From the NCBI GenBank assembly GCA_038227045.1, contig JBBRQD010000121.1:1-15980 (forward strand): a stretch of 15,980 nt of DNA, written 5' to 3'. Position 1 is the stretch's first letter; every line of letters begins with the position of its first letter. Below are positions 1-7,300 of this stretch, piece after piece. The notes under the pieces are model-generated. The model had not been told where the DNA came from, did not search any database, and worked only from the letters and a program-made list of their open reading frames with translations. This DNA is from JANXLS01 sp038227045. Its GTDB lineage: Bacteria; Planctomycetota; SZUA-567; H5-PLA8. The translations under genes were made by a program, and so were the position numbers.

Positions 1-1
1 C

Positions 2-1219
2 GGTTCATGGACAAACGATAAGGAATATGGCTGGAGTTGGTCTCCTGAGATCGCGGTAAGCGACTCCAATTGGCGCCCGTATGTTGATAACGGATCGTGG
101 GTCTACACCGACAATGGCTGGTACTGGAACTCAGGCTACAAGTGGGGTTGGGCTGCATTCCACTACGGACGCTGGTCACACCGCGAGAATAGATGGTATT
201 GGCATCCAGATAATGTATGGGGTACATCCTGGGTTAGCTGGCGCAACAATGACACATATTACGGTTGGGCACCCCTGACGCCTCAGGCACGATGGGGATC
301 ATCCGGTGGATTGGATGTAAATTTGACGGAAGGGAATTTCGATCACAATATCGGCTTAAGCGAACGCGATTATTGCTTCGTTCATTCAAACAACTTCCTC
401 GATGTCAATATACATACTCATCAGATTCCACGGACTGAAGTCGTAACGATCTACAACAATACCACTGTGATCAACAACTATACTACGACTAACAGCCGTG
501 TAGTGAACCACGGCATTCCAGTGAAGACGGTCGCTGTCGCTACGAAACAAGACATCAAGCCGGTAACCATTGTCGATAACCCCGCAAAAGCCGGCGAAAC
601 GGTGCACGCCGGTTCGCTGCGGAACAATCGGATCGAAGTATTTCGTCCCACGTTAGCTGCAAAAGCGACCGTTGACCCGATCGCAGCAGCAGCGCACCAC
701 CCCAATACCGCCAAGAAACACACCGAAACGAAAGACAAGCCGAAGGACGCCGCCGAGCGCCAGGCAGAACAAAAGTCAGAAGCCGACAAGCGTGCTACCG
801 AACGCGCTGCGAAAGAACAGGACTTAAAATCAAAACCAGCAGAAACTACTCGCAATGAAGCGACCGAGCCAAAATCGCCAATTGTGCCGAAACCTGCCCC
901 CGAAGTTATCGCGCCCAAATCGCCCGCAGAACGCACTCCGCCACACGCGCCGGAGGCGCAGAAGTCGCCGGAAACCAAACCCAAGGCAGCCGTACCCGCC
1001 AAGGCCGAACCTAAAGCGAACGTTGAAGCACCGGCCTCAACCCAGAAACCAGATAAAACCGAAAAGTCAGACAACACAGAAAATCCAGACAAGACTCATA
1101 AATTAGATAAGATTGAGAAAGCAGACAAAACGGAGAAAATTAATAAGGCCGGTATTTCAGACAAGACCGAAAGCTCAGACAAACCCAATAAAAATAAGAC
1201 TGAAACCTTAGACAAGTAA
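2..1219 (+). CDS. DUF6600 family protein with Lys-rich repeat tail, 5' end outside window
   Basis: The reading frame is open from base 2 to the TAA at 1217-1219 (405 codons visible), so the true start lies upstream. The first ~100 residues are very rich in Trp, Tyr and Gly, with segments such as NWRPYVDNGSWVYTDNGW, WGWAAFHYGRW, WGTSWVSW and YYGWAPL. This is the typical pattern of the DUF6600 family, whose molecular role is unknown. A Thr/Asn-rich stretch follows (YNNTTVINNYTTTN), then a long, probably disordered Lys/Glu/Ala/Pro-rich tail from about residue 210. The last 55 residues form a degenerate six-residue repeat. Members of this family are usually exported, but the signal peptide would lie outside the window. 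The only downstream neighbour on the same strand before kaiC is an FGE-domain relic. The family call is from memory of the Trp pattern; function is not assigned. Confidence 0.8.
   Translation, partial: GSWTNDKEYGWSWSPEIAVSDSNWRPYVDNGSWVYTDNGWYWNSGYKWGWAAFHYGRWSHRENRWYWHPDNVWGTSWVSWRNNDTYYGWAPLTPQARWGSSGGLDVNLTEGNFDHNIGLSERDYCFVHSNNFLDVNIHTHQIPRTEVVTIYNNTTVINNYTTTNSRVVNHGIPVKTVAVATKQDIKPVTIVDNPAKAGETVHAGSLRNNRIEVFRPTLAAKATVDPIAAAAHHPNTAKKHTETKDKPKDAAERQAEQKSEADKRATERAAKEQDLKSKPAETTRNEATEPKSPIVPKPAPEVIAPKSPAERTPPHAPEAQKSPETKPKAAVPAKAEPKANVEAPASTQKPDKTEKSDNTENPDKTHKLDKIEKADKTEKINKAGISDKTESSDKPNKNKTETLDK
1052..1216 (+). repeat. degenerate 18-bp tandem repeat encoding D-K-T-E-K-x
   Basis: In the frame of the DUF6600 gene the 3' end reads as about nine diverged six-codon units with the pattern Asp-Lys-Thr-Glu-Lys-x. 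Examples are DKTEKS, DNTENP, DKTHKL, DKIEKA and DKTEKI. One unit, near 1172-1205, is longer. The units stay in frame up to the stop codon, so copy-number change would lengthen or shorten the tail without a frameshift. The product is a charged, probably disordered C-terminus. Confidence 0.75.
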
Positions 1220-1220
1220 A

Positions 1221-1400
1221 GACAGACCGACAAATCCCGTCGAACAGGTCAATTGGTTCGACGCGGTCGCGTTTTGTGAAAAACTGGAAAAGCAACCCTG
1301 CGCGCAGAAATTGCTTTTGTCTTTGCCGACTGAGGCCCAGTGGGACTGCGAGCGGAGCGAAACGATATTGAAGTTCAGTGCCGAATGCCACCGATGTTAA
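1221..1400 (+). pseudogene. FGE-sulfatase (SUMF1-type) domain relic
   Basis: In the frame starting at 1221, which is not the frame of the preceding gene, the translation begins with NPVEQVNWFDAVAFCEKLEK. It then contains LPTEAQWDCERSE before a TAA at 1398-1400. The pattern PV-x-x-V-x-W-x-D-A-x-x-F-C, followed about 20 residues later by LPTEAxWE, is the hallmark of formylglycine-generating-enzyme/SUMF1 domains. These are also found in many bacterial regulatory and surface proteins. Only about 50 of the roughly 200-250 residues remain. There is no start codon or ribosome binding site. The segment between the two motifs is degraded, and the residues after W are already divergent (CERSE where ACRAG is common). 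I read it as a gene fragment, not a functional gene. Confidence 0.72.
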
Positions 1401-1464
1401 AAATGCGGTTTTCCTCCTTAAATTAACCGCCCCAATATCGAGTACGCAGAAACATAATTTCGAT

Positions 1465-1493
1465 TTGACGCAATGTCGATTTAAATGGATATT
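1465..1493 (+). promoter_or_regulatory. candidate sigma70-type promoter for the kai operon
   Basis: TTGACG (1465-1470) and GATATT (1488-1493) are separated by exactly 17 bases and lie 43 bases before the kaiC start. The -35 matches consensus at five of six positions, the -10 at four of six. The surrounding stretch is AT-richer than the genes. This is pattern matching only. Confidence 0.4.
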
Positions 1494-1524
1494 GCCAACG
1501 ATTGTTCACCTTAAATGTCCCATA

Positions 1525-1530
1525 GAGGAA
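1525..1530 (+). promoter_or_regulatory. ribosome binding site that decides the kaiC start
   Basis: GAGGAA ends five bases before the ATG at 1536. An in-frame ATG at 1515 has no comparable site. The 1536 start also places the conserved TGITGFDEMTGGGLP segment at the usual distance from the N-terminus. The nine bases AGAGGAACC recur in front of the large Ig-protein gene (4322-4330). Confidence 0.6.
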
Positions 1531-1535
1531 CCGAT

Positions 1536-3395
1536 ATGCACTCAAAGAAGGCTCCCGCAGAAACTCTTTCCAAAGCAAGCACTGGCATCACCGGATTTGA
1601 TGAAATGACCGGTGGCGGACTGCCGCATGGCCGTACCACTCTGCTTGTGGGCGGGCCGGGTTCAGGCAAAACCATTTTCGCGGTGCAATTTCTGGTGCAC
1701 GGTGCCGAACATTGCGGAGAACCGGGCATTTTTGTGGCGTTCGAGGAGACGCCGAAACGTATCGTCAAGAATTTCGAAACCTTCGGGTGGAAACTCGCGG
1801 ACTTGCAGCCAAAGAAAATCTTCTTCCTGGATGCGCAACCCTCACCCGATCTGATTCAGGCGGGCACGTTCGATCTCAGCGGGCTGTTGGCAGCGCTCAC
1901 TGCACAGGTTGAAATAATGGGGGCGAAGCGCATCGTCTTCGACGCACTGGATATTTTGCTGGCCCTGCTGCCAGACCCGGCGGCAAAGCGCCAGGAAATT
2001 TACAGGCTGCACGCATGGCTGCTGAAACACGAGATAACGGGGCTGATCACGGCCAAAGCGGGGGGAGATGAGGCCAGCTCGTTGGGACAACAACAATTCG
2101 GTTTCATGCAATTCATGGTGGACTGCGCCGTGGTGCTCAATCACCGCGTGGTCTTCGGCGTGTCTCAACGCAATCTCCGCGTGCAAAAATTCCGCGGATC
2201 GGGATTCGACGAAAACGAATCACCGTTCGTGATTGGAAAAACAGGATTCGATGTGGCCGTGGCGCGCATACTTGGCCGGATGGATGCCAAGGTAACAAAC
2301 GAACGTGTGACCAGCGGCGTGAAGCGTCTCGATACCATGCTGGGAGGCGGATATTACCGCGGGGCAAGCGTGCTCATTACGGGTTTTCCCGGCACTGCCA
2401 AGACCACGCTAAGCGGCGCCTTCTCGGAAGCGGCATGCGGGCGCGGCGAACGAACGATGTTAGTCAGTTTCGATTCAGACGGGACGGAGGTCATCCGCAA
2501 CTTGGAATCGGTGGGGATCAAACTGGATCGCTTCGTCAAAAGCGGTATTTTACGCATGGTATCTGCCCGCACCATCACAGGCAGCGCCGAGACTCTCCTG
2601 GTGCGCGTCAAAACCCTTGCGCGGGAACATGGGGCACGTTGTCTGGTGATCGATCCGGTATCGACGTTTTCAAAAGCAGGCAACGAATTGACGGCGCACG
2701 GCGTCGGGGAACGATTGATCGATTGGACAAAATCCGAGGGCATTACCATGGTTTGTACCAGTCTGCTGGACGAAATGTCCGGCCAAACGACAGAAGGTGG
2801 CACGCCGTTACAGATTTCAACTTTGGCGGACACATGGATACATCTCAATTACCTGGTGCAGGCCGGCGAACGCAATCGCGGCATGTCGATCATCAAGTCG
2901 CGAGGCACGGCGCACTCCAATCAGGTGCGCGAGCTAATCCTCAGCAATGAAGGCGTGACGCTCGCGGACATTTACACCGCGGGCGGCGAAGTGCTGATGG
3001 GCGCGCTACGCTGGGAGAAGGAAAGCGCTGAGCGCGTCGCGAACGAGGTTGCCGAAGTCGCCGGGAAGTTGAAGCGCGTCAGCCTGGATGCGGAGGAGGC
3101 TGTTTTGGAAGTGCGGGCGAAATCGCTGCAAACGGAGCTTGTAGCGAAGCAGGTTGAGAAAACCTTGCTGGACCGCACCACCGAAAGCCGTGAACGCGAA
3201 TTGTCTCGCGGACGCACCCGAATGCGCGAACTGCGCGGGGCTGACGCTGGCAGCCGTGATGACGATGCAGGTAAAGCGCGCGTCAAAGCGCGGAAGACGA
3301 AACGAGGCCCAGACAAACAAGTGTCAGTAACCTCAGCCATTCAACCCCCGAGCAACGCTGCGGCGGTTGTGCAAGGGAAAGCGGGTTCGAAATGA
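1536..3395 (+). CDS. kaiC: KaiC-type double RecA-fold ATPase/kinase
   Basis: The 619-residue protein has two KaiC domains. In the first, TGITGFDEMTGGGLP precedes Walker A GGPGSGKT (39-46), the catalytic pair is E70-E71 (FEETPKRI), and the Walker B Asp is near 136. In the second, Walker A is GFPGTAKT (283-290) and the Walker B Asp is near 373. T423, S428 and T429 (TPLQIST) line up with the cyanobacterial phosphosites T426, S431 and T432. The catalytic Glu pair of that domain (E318-E319 in Synechococcus, AYEES) reads SFDSD here, i.e. D313-S314. From about 492 there is an extra ~130 residues: an Ala/Glu/Arg-rich predicted coiled coil to ~575, then a basic tail. Cyanobacterial KaiC is ~519 residues. 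The stop overlaps the kaiB start (ATGA), so the two are co-translated. In other bacteria such proteins act in stress or light signalling, and a clock function cannot be assumed. The start was chosen for the GAGGAA at 1525. Confidence 0.9.
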   Translation: MHSKKAPAETLSKASTGITGFDEMTGGGLPHGRTTLLVGGPGSGKTIFAVQFLVHGAEHCGEPGIFVAFEETPKRIVKNFETFGWKLADLQPKKIFFLDAQPSPDLIQAGTFDLSGLLAALTAQVEIMGAKRIVFDALDILLALLPDPAAKRQEIYRLHAWLLKHEITGLITAKAGGDEASSLGQQQFGFMQFMVDCAVVLNHRVVFGVSQRNLRVQKFRGSGFDENESPFVIGKTGFDVAVARILGRMDAKVTNERVTSGVKRLDTMLGGGYYRGASVLITGFPGTAKTTLSGAFSEAACGRGERTMLVSFDSDGTEVIRNLESVGIKLDRFVKSGILRMVSARTITGSAETLLVRVKTLAREHGARCLVIDPVSTFSKAGNELTAHGVGERLIDWTKSEGITMVCTSLLDEMSGQTTEGGTPLQISTLADTWIHLNYLVQAGERNRGMSIIKSRGTAHSNQVRELILSNEGVTLADIYTAGGEVLMGALRWEKESAERVANEVAEVAGKLKRVSLDAEEAVLEVRAKSLQTELVAKQVEKTLLDRTTESRERELSRGRTRMRELRGADAGSRDDDAGKARVKARKTKRGPDKQVSVTSAIQPPSNAAAVVQGKAGSK

Positions 3396-3682
3396 GTCAA
3401 GCCATGACGTTCAAGTTTCAACTTTTCGTGGCGGACGGAACGGAGAATTCCGCTCAGGCGATAGTCCACCTGAACGAGATATGCCGGACTCATTTGCCGG
3501 ATCAGCATGAGATCGAAGTTGTGAATGTGTTGAAGGAACCCAAGCGTGCTTTGGCAAACGGAATTCTGATGACTCCGACGCTGGTCAAGCTTGCGCCGCT
3601 TCCCGTCCGAAGGATCGTCGGCTCGCTCAGCCAGAAGCGGGTCGTCTTGCTGGCTCTGGGACTGGAAACCGTGGAATTATGA
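3392..3682 (+). CDS. kaiB: KaiB-type thioredoxin-fold protein
   Basis: This 96-residue protein matches the usual KaiB length. Strand beta1 reads FKFQLFVADGTENS, matching the LYVAGNTPNS pattern. It is followed by EIEVVNVLKEPKRA, the cis-Pro segment MTPTLVKLAP, and PVRRIVGSLSQ, which are the conserved KaiB blocks. In cyanobacteria KaiB switches fold and binds the first domain of phosphorylated KaiC. Here the partner would be the KaiC encoded directly upstream. The start codon lies inside the kaiC stop (ATGA, four-base overlap) and its own TGA overlaps the next ATG in the same way. This indicates translational coupling through three genes. A second Met at residue 5 is a possible alternative start. 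The family call is firm; a circadian role is not shown. Confidence 0.88.
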   Translation: MSQAMTFKFQLFVADGTENSAQAIVHLNEICRTHLPDQHEIEVVNVLKEPKRALANGILMTPTLVKLAPLPVRRIVGSLSQKRVVLLALGLETVEL

Positions 3683-3924
3683 GCGTGCCAGCGTCGCCAA
3701 AGGCTTCTGCGCCGCCCGTCGAGGCAAATGACGAAATTTTCGCCCTGATCGAGACGCTGCTCCAAACCGAGCGGCGCCTGGATGAATTGACGGGTGGCGA
3801 AGTGGCGCAGCAAGCCCGAAACGCAACCATGTTCTTCGACGAACATCCACTTTACCTCGTCCGCGTCCTCCAAGACTCGTCTTTGATGATGCCGGCTGGT
3901 CCTCGGTCGAACCCGGCTTTTTAA
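3679..3924 (+). pseudogene. N-terminal stub of the KaiBC-linked sensor histidine kinase, truncated
   Basis: The ORF (81 residues) starts in an ATGA overlap with kaiB. Residues ~15-42 end in LLQTERRLDELTGGEV. From memory, this segment opens the PAS-domain histidine kinases that often follow kaiCB in non-cyanobacterial bacteria; there it continues with an acidic stretch and xGRTFLLRRAQ. Here the match stops abruptly after GEV (about base 3803) and the rest has no kinase character. No PAS, HisKA or HATPase domain is present. From ~3805 onward the DNA makes better sense on the minus strand (DUF1552 and DUF1585 fragments). The ORF is therefore a kinase start fused to foreign sequence, ending by chance at 3922-3924. 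It may be translated through coupling, but a signalling role is unlikely unless the short stub itself is used. A genuine small protein is the alternative. Confidence 0.55.
3805..3850 (-). pseudogene. possible 5' fragment of a DUF1552 gene
   Basis: On the minus strand a GTG at 3850-3848 is preceded by GACGAGG with suitable spacing. It starts a frame reading V/M-D-V-R-R-R-T-W-L-R-F-G-L-A-A before it meets the kinase homology at about 3805. Many DUF1552 proteins begin with an RRTxLRGxGxAL twin-arginine-like signal. Their genes commonly sit directly downstream of DUF1592/1588/1585 genes, as the 3921-4243 fragment would be. Only ~15 codons remain, so the call rests mainly on context. Confidence 0.35.
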
Positions 3925-4243
3925 TGCGCTTCCCTGCTGCGGGCCCCACTAACTGCGCTTAGCACCAGTGTCGAGAAGTGATAGTATTCCAGCGCCATGG
4001 CTTTCGTAAACTGCTGAACAGGCAGTTCGTCGAAATAATCCAACTCTCGGCCCAAGGCGTAGCTCAACATTTGTTCGGTCATGTTTTGAACGAAATCATC
4101 CTTGTGGTTAAGCAGGATTCTCTTCAATTCGCGCACGCCGCTGAATTTCTCGCCGGAAACCAGTCGTGCGCTGATGTCGAGCGGACGGCCCAGTTCTTCG
4201 TCGCGCCATGGCCAATTCCATCGTAGTTCTCCAAGTGCAACAA
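3921..4243 (-). pseudogene. 3' fragment of a DUF1588/DUF1585 (planctomycete cytochrome-type) gene, frameshifted
   Basis: The minus strand ends with a C-terminus containing GVRELKRILLNHKDDFVQNM, LSYALGRELDYFDELPVQQF and YYHFSTLVLSAV before a TAA at 3923-3921. LKxxLLxxKDxFxxxxTExxLxYALGRxLxYYD and YxFSxLVxxIV are the signature of the DUF1585 domain. That domain ends the large DUF1587/1592/1588/1585 proteins of planctomycetes and verrucomicrobia. Upstream, LLHLENYDGIG (4243-4211) matches the DUF1588 motif (ALENFDAIGRWR). It lies in a different frame from WRDEELGRPLDISARLVSGE, so there is a frameshift near 4207-4212. Beyond ~4243 the similarity ends; the CxxCH-containing part that should precede it is absent. 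Only ~105 of 700 or more residues remain, so this is debris. Confidence 0.65.
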
Positions 4244-4252
4244 ATTTTTAGT

Positions 4253-4280
4253 TTCACACCATTCTAGTTTAAGATAAAGT
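4253..4280 (+). promoter_or_regulatory. candidate promoter of the large Ig-repeat gene
   Basis: TTCACA (4253-4258) and TAAAGT (4275-4280) are spaced by 16 bases, 53 bases before the ATG at 4334. They match sigma70 consensus at five and four of six positions. The stretch 4240-4290 is AT-rich between GC-richer flanks. Weak evidence by pattern only. Confidence 0.3.
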
Positions 4281-4333
4281 GTCGCGCAATTCGACCCGCT
4301 AAGAATGTTGTGACATCCCGAAGAGGAACCTTT

Positions 4334-7300
4334 ATGAATTCCAGTGCGCAATCCTTCGCAGAATTGTCTCGTAAATCGACGCCACGCTGCGCACAATTTG
4401 TTATAATGCTGTGTGCTCTTTTTGTCGGGCCGGGTGCACTCGCGAGTCTCGCTGTCAGTCCGTCGACATTGCCGCCGTGGACGGTTAGCGCGCCTGGCTA
4501 TACCCAAACCGTCACGGCGTCGGGTGGAAGTGCGCCCTACACATTTGCCGTGACCACGGGAACAGTGCCGGCGGGCATGACGCTTAGCAGCGGTGGCGTT
4601 TTGAGCGGCACGCCGACCACTGCAACTTCGTACACATTTGTTGTGACGGCCACCGATTCTGCCTCTGCCACAGGCACGCAAAGTTATACCGTCGTTATCA
4701 ATCCGGCCGTCACGGTGGCCCCGGCGACTTTGCTAAATTGGACGATCAACAGAAATGGCTACAGTCAAACCATTAGTGCCAGCAATGGAACCGGCGCGCT
4801 GACGTTGTCGGTGTCCTCAGGCGCTATTCCAGCCGGGATGGGGTTCAACACCGGTAACGGAAAGCTGAGCGGCACGCCAACTGCGATAGGCACATTTAAT
4901 TTCACGATTACGGCAACGGACACAGTAGGGGCCAGCGGTTCACAGGCTTACTCGGTCATCATCAATCCCGTCGTTTCGATCATGACGTTGTCCTTGCCAG
5001 ATTGGACCACAGGCCAGCCCTACAATCAAACCGTTGTCACTTCGGGGGGCACATCCCCATACACGTTCACAACGTCTAACGGTACTTTGCCGGCGGGCAT
5101 AGTGTTGAATTCCGTCACCGGCGTCTTAAGCGGCACGCCAACCACACCGGGTCCGAATACTTTCAGAATCAACTTTACAGATGCGGCTGGCTCGACCACG
5201 TTTACAAATTATTCCATAACTATCAATTCTGTCGTTTCGATAGCCACCAATTCTTTGCCCAATTGGACGGCCAATGCCGCCGGCTATTCGCAAACCGTCT
5301 CGGCGACGAACGGCACGGCGCCATACAGTTATGCAGTGACCATCGGAACCATACCGGTGGGTATGACGTTCAGTTCTGCGGGAGTCTTGAGCGGCACGCC
5401 GACCACTGCGAGTTCGTCCACGTTCACAGTCAAGGCCACCGATACGGCCGGCTCAATGGCTTCGAAGAGCTACACCGTCGTAATTAATCCCGCCATTTCA
5501 TTGACGCCTGCATCGCCGTTGCCGAATGGCGTCGTTTCAACCCCCTATTCGCAATCGATCACGTCGACAGGGGGAACCGGCACGGTGACGCTCGCGATTT
5601 CGGCCATTGTCAATAACACAGGGTTGAGCATCGGTGGCGGAGGACCGGCAACGCCGGTGACCGTGGGCGGCACAGCGACGACCGCTGGAGCGGTCTCCTT
5701 CACGGTAACGGCAAGCGACACGGTGGGAGCAACCAAAGTAACGAATTATACATTTAATGTCGCTGTCAGTAACAATGCGAATCTGAGCAATCTGGTACCG
5801 AGCGTGGGAACGCTGTCTCCTGCCTTTGTCAATAGTACGTTCAGCTACACCACAAACGTTTTGAATTCCACGCCAAGCATTTTCGTTACGCCGACCGCCG
5901 CGCAAGCCAATGCGACAGTGAAGGTCAATGGTCTGGCCGTTGTCAGCGGTTCGCCCAGCAATGCAATTTCACTAGTTCCGGGAGTGAACACCGTCACAAT
6001 TGATGTCACGGCTCAGGATACAGTCACCAAAAATACATATCTCCTGACGGTCAATATCGCCCCGGCGATCACAAGCGCAGCCACCGATTCGTTCACGGTG
6101 GGAATTACCAGAATGTTTACAGTGACGACAACAGGATCGCCAAATTCGGCCATTACTCAAACGGGCGCGTTGCCTTCCGGATTGATTTTCACCAACAATG
6201 GCAATGGCACTGCCACGATCACAGGAACACCCGCCGCTGGCACTGGTGGCAGCTATCCGATTACTCTCAAAGCGGACAATACGGTTGCCCCCGCAGCCAC
6301 GCAAAATTTCACCTTGATAGTTAACGACGCCCCGGCTTTCACCAGTGCCACCAGCACTACGTTTACGTCGGGAGTGGCCGGAAATTTTTCCGTAGCAACG
6401 ACGGGATTTCCGACGCCCACAATCTCATTCACCGGCGCGTTGCCAACCGGCGTAACCTTGACAGGTAATGGTACCGCGACGCTGAGTGGCACTCCAGGTG
6501 TTGGAACGGGTGGCGTGTATTCGATTACTATTTCGGCCAGCAATGGCATTGGAACAGCTGCCACGCAGAATTTCGTTTTAACTGTCAACGAGGCCCCGAC
6601 AATTACCAGCGTTAACTCCGTCACATTTACCGCCGGAATTCTCGGTAACTTTATCGTTACAACGAACGGATATCCCAAGTTGACCATGACTATTGTCGAA
6701 ACAGGGACCTTGGCAACGAATGTGTCGTTCACGAACAATTTTGATGGCACGGCAAGGTTGGGAGGGGCTCCGGCGACGAATACCGGCGGCATTTATACAT
6801 TTACGATTACAGTTGACAACGGGGTCGGCACACCCGCGACACAGAATTTCACGATGACGGTGAACGAAGGCGCAAAAATCACGAGTGTCGCCGGAACGAC
6901 ATTCCTGGCCGGATCCCCCGGGACTTTTTCAATCACCACGTCGGGAAATCCCACTCCGGCGATATCGTTTACGGGCACGTTGCCGACCGGGGTGACGTTG
7001 ACTGGCAATGGCACCGCTACCCTGAGCGGAACGCCGGCAGCCGGAACCGGTGGAATTTATCCCATCGCGATTACAGCCAGCAATGGCGGCAGTGGAAATG
7101 CCACGCAAAATTTCGTCCTGACGGTCAATCAAGCGCCGGCAATCACCAGTGTGAATAACGCCCCGTTTACGGCGGGAAGTTTTGGTACATTTACAGTGAC
7201 GACCACGGGATTTCCGTTTTCGGCGATCACACAAACAGGCGCGCTACCCTCCGGTATATCGCTGGCGGACAACGGCAACGGCACCGCGACGCTCAGCGGC

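Noticed and set aside
478..1092. 204-codon minus-strand ORF over the DUF6600 tail
   Set aside because: It is the antisense shadow of the low-complexity Lys/Ala/Pro-rich coding region. It has no family, no ribosome binding site, and the plus-strand frame is clearly coding.
4124..4681. 185-codon minus-strand ORF containing LENYDGIG
   Set aside because: Most of it is antisense to the start of the Ig gene. Only the stretch about 4243-4211 is meaningful and it is annotated as part of the DUF1588/DUF1585 relic.
6253..6792. 179-codon minus-strand ORF inside the Ig-repeat gene
   Set aside because: It is a repetitive Val/Pro-rich antisense translation of the He_PIG units. Similar shadows recur at each repeat, which is explained by codon bias in the sense strand.
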